A DNA stretch of 64,000 nucleotides from an uncultured Tateyamaria sp. (GTDB lineage: Bacteria; Pseudomonadota; Alphaproteobacteria; Rhodobacterales; Rhodobacteraceae), in assembly GCA_905480645.1 (NCBI GenBank), contig CAJQRC010000037.1, forward strand, positions 1 through 64,000, read 5' to 3'. Numbering within the stretch: the first letter of the stretch is position 1; each line of letters begins with the position of its first letter. The notes under the pieces were generated by a model. That model saw only the letters and a list, made by a program, of their open reading frames with translations. It was not told where the DNA came from and ran no database searches. Shown piece by piece: positions 46,411 to 56,902 of the stretch. Made by a program: the position numbers and the translations under genes.

Positions 46411-46957
46411 AGCTCTACTTACCGTGCTCGCTTTAGCCGCAACACCAGTTTTGGCGACAGGCATAGAGATAAATGTGGAGGGCGAGGGTGCAAATGGCGT
46501 CATTGTCATTGATCTTTTTGAGGATGTTGCGCCTGCTCATGTGAAGAGAATTGCTAACCTAGCTGCTGAGGGCAAATATGATGGTGTGGCGTTTCATCGG
46601 GTAATTGACGGATTTATGGCGCAAACTGGAGATGTTCAATTTGCAAATATAACAGATTATGATTCCAATGCTGCAGGCCGGGGTGGCTCTGAATACCCTG
46701 ACATTAAAGCAGAATTTTCTGAGAAACCATTTGTGCGTGGAACCGTAGGAATGGCCCGTAGCCAAGATGTGAATTCGGCTAACAGCCAGTTCTTTATTAT
46801 GTTTGATCGGGGTGATTTTTTGAATGGACAATATACTGTGGTCGGAGAAGTAACCTCAGGATTGGAGGTGCTTGATCAAATTAAGCGAGGACAGTCTCAG
46901 TCAGGAGCGATAGATGGTGCTCCAGACGTGATGAAGTCAGTAGTCGTAACGAACTAA
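46403..46957 (+). CDS. Cyclophilin-type peptidyl-prolyl isomerase (exported paralogue)
   Basis: 184 residues with a clear signal peptide (MYKALLTVLALAATPVLA), so it should act in the periplasm. The cyclophilin core is intact: FHRVIDGFMAQTGDVQF, ANSQFFIMFDRG, LNGQYTVVGEV. It is a tandem paralogue of the gene in front and is coupled to it by an 8-base overlap, giving one isomerase for each compartment from one mRNA. A strong bidirectional terminator follows 3 bases after the stop. Confidence 0.93.
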   Translation: MYKALLTVLALAATPVLATGIEINVEGEGANGVIVIDLFEDVAPAHVKRIANLAAEGKYDGVAFHRVIDGFMAQTGDVQFANITDYDSNAAGRGGSEYPDIKAEFSEKPFVRGTVGMARSQDVNSANSQFFIMFDRGDFLNGQYTVVGEVTSGLEVLDQIKRGQSQSGAIDGAPDVMKSVVVTN

Positions 46958-46959
46958 AA

Positions 46960-46995
46960 AAGCTTCGGCACTTGAAAGTGCCGAAGCTTAATTTT
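46960..46995. terminator. Bidirectional terminator between cyclophilin and bactofilin genes
   Basis: Thirteen-base perfect arms (AAGCTTCGGCACT and AGTGCCGAAGCTT) around a TGAA tetraloop, with an A-run to the left and AATTTTAT to the right. It separates convergent genes and can end transcripts from both sides. Confidence 0.93.
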
Positions 46996-47016
46996 ATCTC
47001 AGGGAATAGAATAACG

Positions 47017-47517
47017 TCACCCAGCAACAGGCGGTGGAGTTGTGGGGATAGCGCCTTTCGGCTTGCTACCAGAATTGAGAGGGTCATCTTGTCTCTGAAC
47101 AGATCCCTCAAAGTGAGCACCGCTCTCGATTGCTATTGTTTTGTGAATAATATCCCCCTCAACACGGGCTGTAGATGTCAGCCGCACTTTGAGACCACGA
47201 ACACGCCCAACGATTCGGCCGTTTACGATTACATCGTCAGCTACTACTTCACCTTTGATTGTAGCACTTTCTCCGATCGTTAACAGATGAGCGCGTATGT
47301 CACCTTCCACAGTGCCCTCAACTTGGATATCACCAGTAGTCTTCATATTGCCAGTCACATGTAAATCAGCAGACAAAATAGACGCTGGTGGTTTTGTTTT
47401 CGGTGGGTTTGACTTGTATTCGGACGATTTTGGTGCCGTCGGTGCTGCTCCTACTCCTGCAGGGGATGCTGCATCCAAACTTGGACTTGGTTCGTTAATT
47501 TTATTTTTAGAAAACAT
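47017..47517 (-). CDS. Bactofilin (polymer-forming cytoskeletal protein)
   Basis: 166 residues. A central beta-helix of short repeats (about 45-140: LHVTGNMKTTGDIQVEG, VEGDIRAHLLTIGESATIKGEV, and so on) lies between disordered Pro/Ser-rich ends, the bactofilin/DUF583 architecture. Bactofilins assemble into membrane-associated filaments that place cell-wall enzymes. It overlaps the upstream M23 peptidase gene by 11 bases, a coupling that suggests the two act together in shaping the wall. Confidence 0.9.
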   Translation of the reverse strand: MFSKNKINEPSPSLDAASPAGVGAAPTAPKSSEYKSNPPKTKPPASILSADLHVTGNMKTTGDIQVEGTVEGDIRAHLLTIGESATIKGEVVADDVIVNGRIVGRVRGLKVRLTSTARVEGDIIHKTIAIESGAHFEGSVQRQDDPLNSGSKPKGAIPTTPPPVAG

Positions 47518-48841
47518 CGTTTGCTGCCTTGATATAGATCATCGGGTTAACCGCTTTATCGCCGACGCGAACTTCATAATGCAAATGCACTCCAGTTGCT
47601 CGACCTGAAGAACCCATAGCACCAATTCTATCTCCACGCGAGACCCTTTGCCCAACTTTTACTTTAAGCCTGGATAAGTGGGCATATCTCGTTTCGATAC
47701 CGAATTCATGTTGGATCTTAATCAGACGACCATAACCCGAATGCCAGCCCGAATGCGTTACCACGCCATCTGCAGTTGCATAAATTGGCGTTCCACTTGA
47801 CGCAGCAAAGTCAACACCACGATGCATCCTACGCCCACCAGTTTTAGGATCTCGTCGTAGTCCGAATTGGGAGGTGAAGCGGAATGCGGATTTAACAGGT
47901 GTTGCAAAGGGTGCTTTTTGCGCCGCAATACGGTAAAGGTTTAGCTGATCCATTTGATTTAAAATTTTGTTTGCTCGTAAGTTGTCAGGGGATGGTTTGA
48001 GGTCACCTTGGATCGAGAAAACAAGTGGTGTTAACGGTCCGCCTTGGCCGGAATATCTTCCTCGAACTTGTTCTATGATACGCTCTGTAGACATCCCTGC
48101 GGAGCGAAACATTTTATCAAGTGGTGCGACAGAGATAGTCATAGCCTCCTCAAGTTGCCGAAAAATTTGGTCATTTTCTTCCTGCATTAAAGCTATTTCT
48201 AATTTTAAATCCTCTGCGGTTATAAGTGCTGTTTGCATGTCATCGGTTGTCTGGTCACGCTCGGCAGCCGTACGTGTCAAGGCACCGGCCACAAAGTCTA
48301 TCAAACCATTGGGAGCTACTACTTTATTAACTTTTTGTGTTTCACCGTTTGGGGATTGTTTATCAAATTGAGCCAATTGATTTCTAACTGTTTCGCGATC
48401 TTTCATCGTACTGCGTAACGTATTTTGAATGACCTCGATACCGGATTCCAATTCCCGGCGGCGAGTTTCAGAAGACAGCAATTGGGATTGCATTATCGAA
48501 ATTTGTGTTAACGCTGAAGTGAAGCGTTCCTGTGCTGCAAGAGCTTCCTCGGCACGTTTGTCTCGTTGGAGCGACAAATCGTTTAATCTTTGTTTGTATG
48601 TAGTTTGATCACGCTTGGCCTGCTCACGAAAGTTACCTGCACCAATACTATCCATAAGTATTATAGCTGTCGCGACAATCGTCCAAGCAACAATAAGTGA
48701 GCTACCAGCTAAAGCAATTAGTTGAGTTCCAGAGCGCAGCCGGATGAAACGAGTATCGTTATCGGACTTTAGAAATACCCTGCGTTCTGGAAAAAAACTC
48801 TCCAGTAGCTTATGCAACTTTATTTTAAGATTTGTTCGCAA
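47507..48841 (-). CDS. M23 (LytM-type) metallopeptidase, membrane anchored
   Basis: 444 residues. A basic N-terminus and one membrane helix (about 38-62) are followed by a long coiled coil (about 75-160) and a C-terminal M23 domain. The metal ligands are in MHRGVDFAASSGTPIYA (His, Asp) and VHLHYEVRVG (His-x-His). It should cleave peptide crosslinks of peptidoglycan, or act as an amidase activator if inactive. The domain layout matches the rhodobacterial M23 proteins found with bactofilins. It is co-transcribed with the bactofilin gene downstream. Confidence 0.9.
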   Translation of the reverse strand: MRTNLKIKLHKLLESFFPERRVFLKSDNDTRFIRLRSGTQLIALAGSSLIVAWTIVATAIILMDSIGAGNFREQAKRDQTTYKQRLNDLSLQRDKRAEEALAAQERFTSALTQISIMQSQLLSSETRRRELESGIEVIQNTLRSTMKDRETVRNQLAQFDKQSPNGETQKVNKVVAPNGLIDFVAGALTRTAAERDQTTDDMQTALITAEDLKLEIALMQEENDQIFRQLEEAMTISVAPLDKMFRSAGMSTERIIEQVRGRYSGQGGPLTPLVFSIQGDLKPSPDNLRANKILNQMDQLNLYRIAAQKAPFATPVKSAFRFTSQFGLRRDPKTGGRRMHRGVDFAASSGTPIYATADGVVTHSGWHSGYGRLIKIQHEFGIETRYAHLSRLKVKVGQRVSRGDRIGAMGSSGRATGVHLHYEVRVGDKAVNPMIYIKAANDVF

Positions 48842-49011
48842 ATAAATGTCCTTAGTATCAGACGAGTTGGAAAATCGAGAATGATGTTATTGAGCCCAAT
48901 TTTATAATAAAGTGTACATTAAATCGGGGCAAGCCTAGCTGATTATTTAGCATATTTCAGGTATGAAATAGTGTAAATTTGGCGGAAAACCGCGCATATT
49001 AATATCGTCGT

Positions 49012-49821
49012 TTAGTCTGCGACGGCAAGTGGCCAGTAAAAATCTGGTGGCAGGCCAGCTTCAGCTCGTTTTTCCTCATTGAACGGTGGCTTAAGAGGGC
49101 TGTGAAAATAGGTCTGAACTAAGTCGTGAAAAACAGTTTTTGGGTCAAGATTTTCTCTACCGCAAAGAAAATGGAACCATTTTGAACCGTAAGCAACGTG
49201 AGCTACTTCCTCTGCGTATATAGTTTCCAAAGCATCTACTACATCATCAACTTTTGCCTTGCGAAAGACCTCTATCATACCGGGTGTAACATCAAGGCCA
49301 CGGGCTTCGAGAACCATGGGAACAACTGCAAGTCTACCCATAAAATCGTTTGCTGTATCTTCAGCTGCACGCCACATACCGGCATGCGCAGGCAGTGCTC
49401 CATAATGGCTTCCCATTTTTTCAAGGCAATCACACATTAAATTAAAATGTTTTGACTCTTCGTCGGCGGCTTTTACCCAATCATCAAAAAAACCAATAGG
49501 CATTGGTATGTGAGAAAACCGTGCGATGATGTCCCAATGTAGGTCTACTGCGTTGAGTTCTATGTGAGCAACAGCATGCAATAACGCAATGCGGCCCTGA
49601 GGTGAGCCGGAGCGACGCCGCGGCACGTCACGCGGGCTGAGCAATTGTGGTGTGGCGGGTCTTGCTGGGTGATTTGGTGGATTGGCCGTGCCAACATCTG
49701 GTTTGTTTTCGTTTTTCCTTGCCATATGCCATTTTTTGGCGAATCCACGTGAAAGAGCTGTTTTTTCACGCCCGCCTGCGGTTCGAAGAACTTCTTCCGC
49801 CATTTGTGCCAGCGATTGCAT
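49012..49821 (-). CDS. DUF455 family ferritin-like protein
   Basis: 269 residues, helical. Ferritin-like diiron residues can be seen in HAVAHIELNAVDLHWD, AADEESKHFNL and YAEEVAHVAYGSKWF (E-x2-H patterns). DUF455 proteins have no settled function; a diiron oxygenase or hydroxylase activity is a family-based guess. I chose the start at 49821, where ATG overlaps the bcp stop (TAATG); the longer frame would run into bcp. It is second in the bcp operon. Confidence 0.8.
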   Translation of the reverse strand: MQSLAQMAEEVLRTAGGREKTALSRGFAKKWHMARKNENKPDVGTANPPNHPARPATPQLLSPRDVPRRRSGSPQGRIALLHAVAHIELNAVDLHWDIIARFSHIPMPIGFFDDWVKAADEESKHFNLMCDCLEKMGSHYGALPAHAGMWRAAEDTANDFMGRLAVVPMVLEARGLDVTPGMIEVFRKAKVDDVVDALETIYAEEVAHVAYGSKWFHFLCGRENLDPKTVFHDLVQTYFHSPLKPPFNEEKRAEAGLPPDFYWPLAVAD

Positions 49822-50285
49822 TATAGTTTTTCTATTAATGCTAAAACTTCCTCTGCATGGCCTGCAACTTTTACTTTCTGCCATACCATTGCAATATGTC
49901 CATTTCCATCAATGAGATATGTGGTCCTTTCAATACCCATGTACTTTTTCCCATACATATTTTTCTCTTTCCAAACTCCATAATCTTCGCAAACGCTTCC
50001 TTTCTCATCAGATAATAATGGTACTTTTAGATTATGTTTAGTTGTGAATTTTACGTGACTACTGATGCCGTCTTTTGAAATGCCAAAAACCTTTGCGCCT
50101 TTTGCAACAAATGCTTCTATTTTAGCGGAAAACGCTATAGATTCAGTTGTGCACCCAGGAGTGTCATCCCTTGGATAAAAAAACAAAACAACTGGATTAC
50201 CTTTTAGTGACGATAGGGTAATCATAGTGCCATCAGTCTGTGGTAGTGTGAAGTTTGGTGCTTGGTCCATAACATTTAACATCAT
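49821..50285 (-). CDS. bcp: Thiol peroxidase, Bcp/PrxQ type
   Basis: 154 residues. The peroxidatic Cys45 lies in DDTPGCTTES. Position 50, where E. coli Bcp has its resolving Cys, is Ile here, while Cys99 (GSVCEDYGVW) is retained. The enzyme therefore either works as a one-Cys peroxidase or uses Cys99 or an outside thiol. It reduces H2O2 and organic hydroperoxides. It is divergent from the YhdP-like gene, with only 67 bases between them. Confidence 0.93.
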   Translation of the reverse strand: MMLNVMDQAPNFTLPQTDGTMITLSSLKGNPVVLFFYPRDDTPGCTTESIAFSAKIEAFVAKGAKVFGISKDGISSHVKFTTKHNLKVPLLSDEKGSVCEDYGVWKEKNMYGKKYMGIERTTYLIDGNGHIAMVWQKVKVAGHAEEVLALIEKL

Positions 50286-50352
50286 CTGGCCTTTTTCAGA
50301 TTTATAGTGAATTTAGTAGGGGATTATAGGGCATACCAGTAAGAATACAGTA

Positions 50353-53300
50353 ATGAATGATAATGAAAATAATAAACCTTTGAAACAACCTAAACCTGTG
50401 TACAAAAGCTTTTGGCAACGTGTTGCAATTGTCAGTTTTGTTTTTCTGCTTTTCGTGATGATTACTTTGAGTTTGATTTACTATCATGTAATAGGTTGGA
50501 ACTTTAAAGCTCCAGATTGGGTTCGTAATAGTATTGAAATTCGTTCAGCGGAAGCTTTAGGCTCGGCAGAATTAAATTTTGATGCGTTGGATTTGTTAAT
50601 TGATTCTAGCTTAAAACCGCAAGTTTTAATGACAAATGTTAAGTTAACCACAAAAACTGGAATTGAGATTATAGCATTTTCTGAGGTCCGTGCAGAGCTA
50701 TCACTTAGTCATCTAATTCAAGGTCAATTACAACTTACCAACATGAGTGTAAGCGGCGTTTTCGTCAGTTTGCGACGCTTGCCAAACGGGTCAATTGTCG
50801 TGTCAGGCGGTCTGGACCTTACTGCGCCGCACCAGCAGGCCGCAACAGTTGCTCAGTTGATCAACCGATTTGATAGATTATTGAATTTGCCAATTCTGGC
50901 TGATCTGACTAGCGCTGAGATTCAAGCGCTAAATTTACAGATAGAAGATCAATCTTTGGAACGGATATGGACTATTGATGGTGGCCGCTTGAGCTTCAAA
51001 CGTGATGGTAACACCATACAGGCAAAAACGGACCTTGCTTTGCTTAATGGAGGTCAAGGTGTTGCGACCTTAGAGGCAAATTACAAAAGTATAATTGGCG
51101 CTACCGCAGCAGATTTTGGTTTAAATATAAAGGATATTGAGGCTGGTGACCTTGCTGCTTTAGCGCCTCCATTCGCTTGGCTGAACGTGCTTCATGCTCC
51201 AATTTCAGGTTCATTAATAGGCGGAATTACCGATGAAGGTTCGTTGCTTCCTGTGAACGCTACGCTGGCCATAGGAGAGGGAGTATTGCAACCAATCGAT
51301 GAAACGCGTCCCATCCCGTTTTCCTCGGCGCGAAGTTATTTTCGTTATGATCCAGCGCTCAGTATTTTGACTTTTGACGAGCTGTCTGTGGTTAGCCCAT
51401 GGATTACCGGCGAAATGATTGGGCAAGCTTTCTTGGATGTAAGCGACATTGGAGGTTTTGAAAATCTTGTAGGCCGATTTAAATCCAATACAGTTCAGGT
51501 CAACCCGGACGATTTATATCCTGAAGCTATCTCAATAGAGTCTGTTGAGATGGATTTTAAACTTTTGCTCAACCCTTTCCGTCTGCACATTGGTCAGTTG
51601 CTGCTTCATGACAACGGACAGACTTTACAAGTTGAAGCAAATTTGGAAACTGAGCCAGACGGTTGGAGTTATAATTTCGATGCGCATTTGGATGGTCTAT
51701 CATCTGAAAGGTTACTGGCAATTTGGCCTTCAGGCTTAAAACCGCGTACTCGTAGATGGATTAGTGAAAATATTATAGCTGGCAGCCTAAGCAACATAGA
51801 CGCAGTGCTGCGCGGACAACCAGGTTTGAAGCCCAACTTGTTTTTGGGATTTACCTACGAAAAAGGTGTGGTGCGGTATGCAAAAAACCTGCCTTTTATA
51901 ACCGATGCAAATGGTACGGCTACCCTTCTTAATGACCGTTTTGTCGCAACTTTAAACAAAGGGAAAGTTAAGGCTAAGAAAGGAGGAATTGTCGATGTTT
52001 CTGGAACATCGTTTATTATTCCAGATGTTACGTTTGGGCCTGGGGCGCCTGGTGTAGTGCGATTAAAAACAAGTAGCTATGTAACTGGGATGCTCTCTCT
52101 TTTAGATCAGCCACCGTTATCAATTATGAAAAAAGCTGGTCGTGACCCCACGATTGCAGATGGACGCCTGAAGGTAGCTGGTACACTCTCGATGCCGCTT
52201 AGACGTGGGTTAAAGCCAGAAGATTTTACTTTTAGTATGCTCGGTACCGCTTCCGATATTGTTAGCACAAAAGTGGTTGAAGGCAGACTTCTTGAATCTA
52301 AGACTTTACAGATCTCAGCCGACAACCTTGGAGTTACAATTTCTGGAAAAGGAATGCTGGACAAAGTAGCATTTGATGTAGTTTGGAACCAACCGCTTGG
52401 TAATAAGTCTATGCCAAGCAAGCTGGAGGGCTCATTAGAATTATCTGAACATATGTTAAAAGCATTTAGTATCGGTCTGCCGTCCAAAATGGTGTCAGGT
52501 GAAGGTTCTGCGAATATTGAGCTTGCCATGCCTTTACGGGGTGGGGCGCCAAGTTTCCGGCTCGATAGTAATTTGACGGGTCTGCAAATTTCTGCACCAT
52601 GGATCAATTGGAGCAAGCCAGCCGCTACGTATGGAAAACTATCTATTGCCGGCGTTCTTAGTAACCCCCCGCGTGTGGAAAATATTGATATTGATGTGCC
52701 AGGTTTGAAAGCAAATGGAAGTATTACTTTATTAGAGGCTGATGGTGGACTGAATTTGGCCCGCTTTGACGCAGTGCAAGTGGGTGAATGGATAAAAGGG
52801 CCCGTTGATTTGGTTGGGCGTGGTGCTGGGGTGCCGCCAGCTATTGTTGTTCGCGCTGGAATATTAGACTTGAGAAAAGCAAATTTTGGTGGCGATAATA
52901 CGAAGGGTGGTGTGAAAAAAAATGACGAATTAATAGCTGATCAACCTATAAGCGTATCGCTGGAACTTCTTCAGGTTACGGACACTATATCTCTTACAGA
53001 TTTGAATGGTGAATTTGATTTATCTGGCGGACTTAATGGAAAGTTCAAAGCCAAAGTTAATAATGGTGCGACTGTCAATGGTCACGTTTTACCGCAGAAT
53101 GGACGTAGTGCTGTTCTGATAACATCCGAAGAAGCGGGTGGTGTGGCTGCTTCGTTAGGAATCTTTAAAAAAGCCCGCGGTGGTACGCTTTCACTCACTT
53201 TATTACCGATTGGAGATGCGTCTTTTGATGGAGTTTTGAACGTGACTGATACAAGCATTCAGGACGCTCCTTTCATTGGTGCTTTACTTAATGCAATAAG

Positions 53301-53790
53301 CATTGTTGGTTTATTTGATCAACTGGACGGCAGTGGCATTCGCTTCCAAGATGTCGAAGCAAAGTTTCGTCTCAATCCATCAAACTTAGTGTTAACACAG
53401 GCCAGCGCGGTTGGCCCGTCTATAGGTTTGTCAATGGATGGCACTCTTGATGCTGCTAACTCAATTTTGGATATGCGCGGGGTAATTTCACCAATTTATT
53501 TGTTAAACGGAATTGGAAGTTTTCTTACTCGTAAAGGTGAAGGCCTGATTGGTTTTAATTATACTCTAAGTGGGCAAACAAGTGAGCCCAAGGTTACAGT
53601 AAATCCCATGTCAGCATTGACACCTGGTGTATTTCGCGATTTGTTTCGTGCCGCTTCTCCGAATTTGTCAACTATAGATGGTGATGCTGCTGTGCCAGAG
53701 TTACCAAAAGCGTTCGTGCTAGATGCAGTCCCGAATTTTTCATCTGAAGAAATGCTGGAAGAACGCCAGCAACGGCTTGATGACCGCTGA
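50353..53790 (+). CDS. YhdP/AsmA-like large envelope protein (DUF3971/AsmA_2)
   Basis: 1145 residues. One N-terminal membrane helix (about 26-46) and then a very long periplasmic part rich in beta-strand repeats. The C-terminal AsmA-like region (from about 940: [46 protein letters not shown]) is typical of the family. Such proteins form bridge-like grooves that help move phospholipids between the inner and outer membranes. The role here is by family. Its 3' end meets queA, which starts 23 bases after the stop or overlaps it, depending on the start chosen. Confidence 0.83.
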   Translation: MNDNENNKPLKQPKPVYKSFWQRVAIVSFVFLLFVMITLSLIYYHVIGWNFKAPDWVRNSIEIRSAEALGSAELNFDALDLLIDSSLKPQVLMTNVKLTTKTGIEIIAFSEVRAELSLSHLIQGQLQLTNMSVSGVFVSLRRLPNGSIVVSGGLDLTAPHQQAATVAQLINRFDRLLNLPILADLTSAEIQALNLQIEDQSLERIWTIDGGRLSFKRDGNTIQAKTDLALLNGGQGVATLEANYKSIIGATAADFGLNIKDIEAGDLAALAPPFAWLNVLHAPISGSLIGGITDEGSLLPVNATLAIGEGVLQPIDETRPIPFSSARSYFRYDPALSILTFDELSVVSPWITGEMIGQAFLDVSDIGGFENLVGRFKSNTVQVNPDDLYPEAISIESVEMDFKLLLNPFRLHIGQLLLHDNGQTLQVEANLETEPDGWSYNFDAHLDGLSSERLLAIWPSGLKPRTRRWISENIIAGSLSNIDAVLRGQPGLKPNLFLGFTYEKGVVRYAKNLPFITDANGTATLLNDRFVATLNKGKVKAKKGGIVDVSGTSFIIPDVTFGPGAPGVVRLKTSSYVTGMLSLLDQPPLSIMKKAGRDPTIADGRLKVAGTLSMPLRRGLKPEDFTFSMLGTASDIVSTKVVEGRLLESKTLQISADNLGVTISGKGMLDKVAFDVVWNQPLGNKSMPSKLEGSLELSEHMLKAFSIGLPSKMVSGEGSANIELAMPLRGGAPSFRLDSNLTGLQISAPWINWSKPAATYGKLSIAGVLSNPPRVENIDIDVPGLKANGSITLLEADGGLNLARFDAVQVGEWIKGPVDLVGRGAGVPPAIVVRAGILDLRKANFGGDNTKGGVKKNDELIADQPISVSLELLQVTDTISLTDLNGEFDLSGGLNGKFKAKVNNGATVNGHVLPQNGRSAVLITSEEAGGVAASLGIFKKARGGTLSLTLLPIGDASFDGVLNVTDTSIQDAPFIGALLNAISIVGLFDQLDGSGIRFQDVEAKFRLNPSNLVLTQASAVGPSIGLSMDGTLDAANSILDMRGVISPIYLLNGIGSFLTRKGEGLIGFNYTLSGQTSEPKVTVNPMSALTPGVFRDLFRAASPNLSTIDGDAAVPELPKAFVLDAVPNFSSEEMLEERQQRLDDR

Positions 53791-53812
53791 AAGCGTAGCT
53801 AAAGCCAGTCGG

Positions 53813-54883
53813 ATGAAGCTGAATGATTTTGATTTTTTTCTGCCTGCTGATTTGATAGCTACTCGACCAGCTAAGCCTCGGTCCTCCGCGCGGCTATTAA
53901 TTGCTCAAGGTGATAGTATCCATGATGCATCGGTAACTGACTTGGTGGCTTGGCTTAAACCGGGTGATCTTCTAGTGTTGAACGATACTCGGGTTATCCC
54001 TGCAAGATTAAATGGTTTTCGTTATCGTAAAGGCGATAAAGAAATAACCAAGGCTAAAATTGAAGTAACATTGCTACAACTGGAGCCTGACGGAACATGG
54101 TCTGCTTTGATTAAGCCTTTAAAAAGGATCAATGCTGGTGAAACCCTCGTATTTTCGGAAAAATTGTCTGCAACATTGATGGCTAAAAGTCGTGGTCAGG
54201 GTTTTTTTAGTTTTAATTTACAGGGCGATGATTTTGATGTGGCACTAGGCGAGGCGGGTGCTATGCCCTTGCCGCCATATATCGCCGCGAAACGGCCTGC
54301 AGATTTGCAGGATAAAGAAGATTACCAAACAGTTTGGGCGCGCAACAATGGTGCTGTCGCAGCACCAACGGCGTCTCTACATTTTGATGATTTATTACTT
54401 ACTGCACTTAAAAAACGAGGCGTTCTATTCACCTATGTAACTTTGCATGTCGGAGCAGGAACATTTTTGCCTGTAAAAGTAGATGACGTGAAGTCTCATA
54501 AAATGCATGCTGAATGGGGGCAAGTAAACCAAACTGCTGCCGCAAAAATTGCACAAACAAAGGCTCGGGGTGGTCGTGTCATCCCAGTTGGGACTACGTC
54601 ACTCCGCTTAATTGAAACGATGGCACGGGAATCTGGGCTTGCGCCTTGGGAAGGTTATACAGAGATTTTCATTTATCCAAGCTTTCAGTTTATTGTTTCT
54701 GATGGGCTAATCACTAATTTTCACTTACCCAAATCGACACTTATGATGCTGGTGTCAGCACTCATGGGATCGGATAGAATTATCAGTATTTATCAGCATG
54801 CAGTGGAAAAAAAATATAGATTTTTTTCATATGGCGACGCATCACTGCTGCTGCCAAGCTATAAAATTTCAAAACCGACATAA
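53813..54883 (+). CDS. queA: tRNA preQ1(34) S-adenosylmethionine ribosyltransferase-isomerase
   Basis: 356 residues, the same length as E. coli Que[21 protein letters not shown] opens the protein in the usual way, followed by [17 protein letters not shown], the APTASLHFD motif, TLHVGAGTF and [16 protein letters not shown]. It transfers and rearranges ribose from SAM onto preQ1 in tRNA, giving epoxyqueuosine. I chose the start by family alignment; an in-frame ATG at 53780 adds 11 residues and would overlap the upstream gene. A tgt gene does not follow. Confidence 0.94.
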   Translation: MKLNDFDFFLPADLIATRPAKPRSSARLLIAQGDSIHDASVTDLVAWLKPGDLLVLNDTRVIPARLNGFRYRKGDKEITKAKIEVTLLQLEPDGTWSALIKPLKRINAGETLVFSEKLSATLMAKSRGQGFFSFNLQGDDFDVALGEAGAMPLPPYIAAKRPADLQDKEDYQTVWARNNGAVAAPTASLHFDDLLLTALKKRGVLFTYVTLHVGAGTFLPVKVDDVKSHKMHAEWGQVNQTAAAKIAQTKARGGRVIPVGTTSLRLIETMARESGLAPWEGYTEIFIYPSFQFIVSDGLITNFHLPKSTLMMLVSALMGSDRIISIYQHAVEKKYRFFSYGDASLLLPSYKISKPT

Positions 54884-54961
54884 ATAGGTCGCAACTGCTT
54901 GCGAACAATATGTTTAACCTGTGGCAATGGGCTAATGTACATTGTCAAAAGGATGTGTGAC

Positions 54962-56230
54962 ATGCTTCAGGTTCTATCAAGCGCATGGGCGCTTTTGCTA
55001 GGCATGTGTCTGCTTATGGTCGGAAACGGTATGCAGGGCACATTGTTGGGTATTCGAGGAGAAATTGAAGGTTTTTCGACTCTTGAGATGTCCATTGTTA
55101 TGTCGGCTTATTTTGCTGGATTTTTAGGAGGCAGTCGAATGGCCCCTAGTATGATCCGGCGTGTTGGTCATGTGAGAGTTTTTGCCGCCCTCGCATCTTT
55201 AATTTCAGCAGTTATGATACTTTACCCAACTTTTGCTGATCCATGGATATGGACTGTCGGGCGTGTAATTATTGGTTTTTGTTTTTCAGCTGTTTATGTC
55301 ACGGCCGAAAGCTGGTTGAACGAGGCGGCTGATAACTCTAATCGAGGGAAAGCTCTGTCACTCTATATGATGGTTCAGACTTTTGGTATTGTTGCCAGTC
55401 AAGCGCTATTACTGACTGCTGATCCGTCTGGTTTTGTTTTATTTGTCATTCCGTCAGTTTTGGTTTCGATTGCAATAACGCCAATACTTTTGTCGATAAG
55501 CCCTACGCCTGCGTTTGACACCACCAAACCAATGACATTGAGACAGTTGTCTAAATTTTCTCCGTTAGGTTGTTTTGGAATGCTGATCCTAGGCGGTGTG
55601 TTTTCGGCTCAGTTTGGTATGTCTTCAGTTTACGCAGCTCAGGCAGGCTTAAGTATCGGGCAAATCTCTACTTTCGTAGCAACATTCTTTGTTGGAGCAG
55701 TTTTGCTTCAATATCCAATAGGTTGGATCTCGGATCGGATGGATCGCAGAACATTAATAATCTATGTGGCAATGGTTGGTACTGTTGGATCTTTAATTGG
55801 GGTAGCTTTTGGTCATCAATTCGCATTTTTATTAATATCAGCTTTTATAATCGGGGGTACGTCGCATCCATTATATTCCTTGCTGTTAGCGCATACAAAT
55901 GATTTTCTTGAACATGGTGACATGACCGCAGCCTCTGGGGGCCTGGTTTTTATCAATGGGCTTGGGGCGGTTTGTGGTCCTTTGATTGTTGGTGTGTTGA
56001 TGGAAAACATTGGTCCACCTGGATTCTACCTGTATATTGGAGTTCTATTTATTATTCTTGTCGGCTACGCCGCTTATCGTTCTACGCAACGAAATTCAAT
56101 TCCTATTGATGAAACAGGAGCATATGTTGTGATGTCGCAAGCTTCTACAACGCCAGTTTCTATGGAAATTGCACAAGAATATGCCATTGAGGCTGATCTG
56201 GAGGGAGAAGACGACAGCCAAAGTGAGTAA
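54962..56230 (+). CDS. Major facilitator superfamily transporter
   Basis: 422 residues with about 12 hydrophobic segments and a central loop near residue 190-200. MFS landmarks are visible: GGSRMAPSMIRRVGHVRVF between helices 2 and 3 and GWISDRMDRRTLI in the second half. Its substrate is unknown. The C-terminal 40 residues are acidic and cytoplasmic. The start at 54962 (MLQVLSSAWALLLGM) has AAAGG 9 bases upstream; the frame extends 21 codons further without membrane character. Confidence 0.82.
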   Translation: MLQVLSSAWALLLGMCLLMVGNGMQGTLLGIRGEIEGFSTLEMSIVMSAYFAGFLGGSRMAPSMIRRVGHVRVFAALASLISAVMILYPTFADPWIWTVGRVIIGFCFSAVYVTAESWLNEAADNSNRGKALSLYMMVQTFGIVASQALLLTADPSGFVLFVIPSVLVSIAITPILLSISPTPAFDTTKPMTLRQLSKFSPLGCFGMLILGGVFSAQFGMSSVYAAQAGLSIGQISTFVATFFVGAVLLQYPIGWISDRMDRRTLIIYVAMVGTVGSLIGVAFGHQFAFLLISAFIIGGTSHPLYSLLLAHTNDFLEHGDMTAASGGLVFINGLGAVCGPLIVGVLMENIGPPGFYLYIGVLFIILVGYAAYRSTQRNSIPIDETGAYVVMSQASTTPVSMEIAQEYAIEADLEGEDDSQSE

Positions 56231-56320
56231 AGTGTCGCCACTGTCGTATTTCGTGATTAGGTCTACCGATAAAATAGTTGTATCGATTCGTAGGGATTGC
56301 ATGGAAACAGGAGTAAAACC

Positions 56321-56902
56321 ATGGTGGGTCCGGACGACATACTGCGCTTTTGGTTAGATGAGTGTAAACCAGAACAATGGTTTATTGAGGATCAAAATTT
56401 TGATACCCAAATACGGAATAATTTTGTAGAGACATGGCAAAAGGTGGCCGAAGGACAGTTTTCCCTTTGGCTAACATATCCTAACGGGGTGTTAGCGTAT
56501 ATTATTTTAACAGATCAGTTGCCTCGGAACATGTTTAGAAGTGACTCTCGTGCTTTTTCTACTGACAGAGCGGCTTTAGCTGCGGCAAAATCTGCTATCT
56601 CCAAAGGCTGGGATCTTAGAGTTGATCCCCACATACGGCATTTTTTCTATATGCCTTTGGAGCATTCTGAAAATCTTTACGATCAAGATCGGGCTGTACG
56701 GCTTATTCACGAACGCTTAGATAATCCTAAATATTTATTGCACGCACGAGCTCATCGAGAAATTATCCGCCAGTTTGGCCGTTTTCCGCATAGAAATTTG
56801 ATAATGAAGCGCAAGACAACCAGTGTTGAACAGGTACATATCGATGCAGGAGGTTATCAAAGCGTTGTGCGTAGTCTGGAAAAGAAGGATAAAGCTGCGT
56901 AA
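56321..56902 (+). CDS. DUF924 family protein
   Basis: 193 residues. The DUF924 pattern is clear: ILRFWLDECKPEQWF at the start, LAYIILTDQLPRNMFR, HFFYMPLEHSENLYDQ and FGRFPHRN. It is helical (TPR-like fold in the family) and of unknown function. The ATG at 56321 has AGGAG 7 bases upstream, so I prefer it to the ATG at 56297. It follows the MFS gene and may be co-transcribed. Confidence 0.87.
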   Translation: MVGPDDILRFWLDECKPEQWFIEDQNFDTQIRNNFVETWQKVAEGQFSLWLTYPNGVLAYIILTDQLPRNMFRSDSRAFSTDRAALAAAKSAISKGWDLRVDPHIRHFFYMPLEHSENLYDQDRAVRLIHERLDNPKYLLHARAHREIIRQFGRFPHRNLIMKRKTTSVEQVHIDAGGYQSVVRSLEKKDKAA

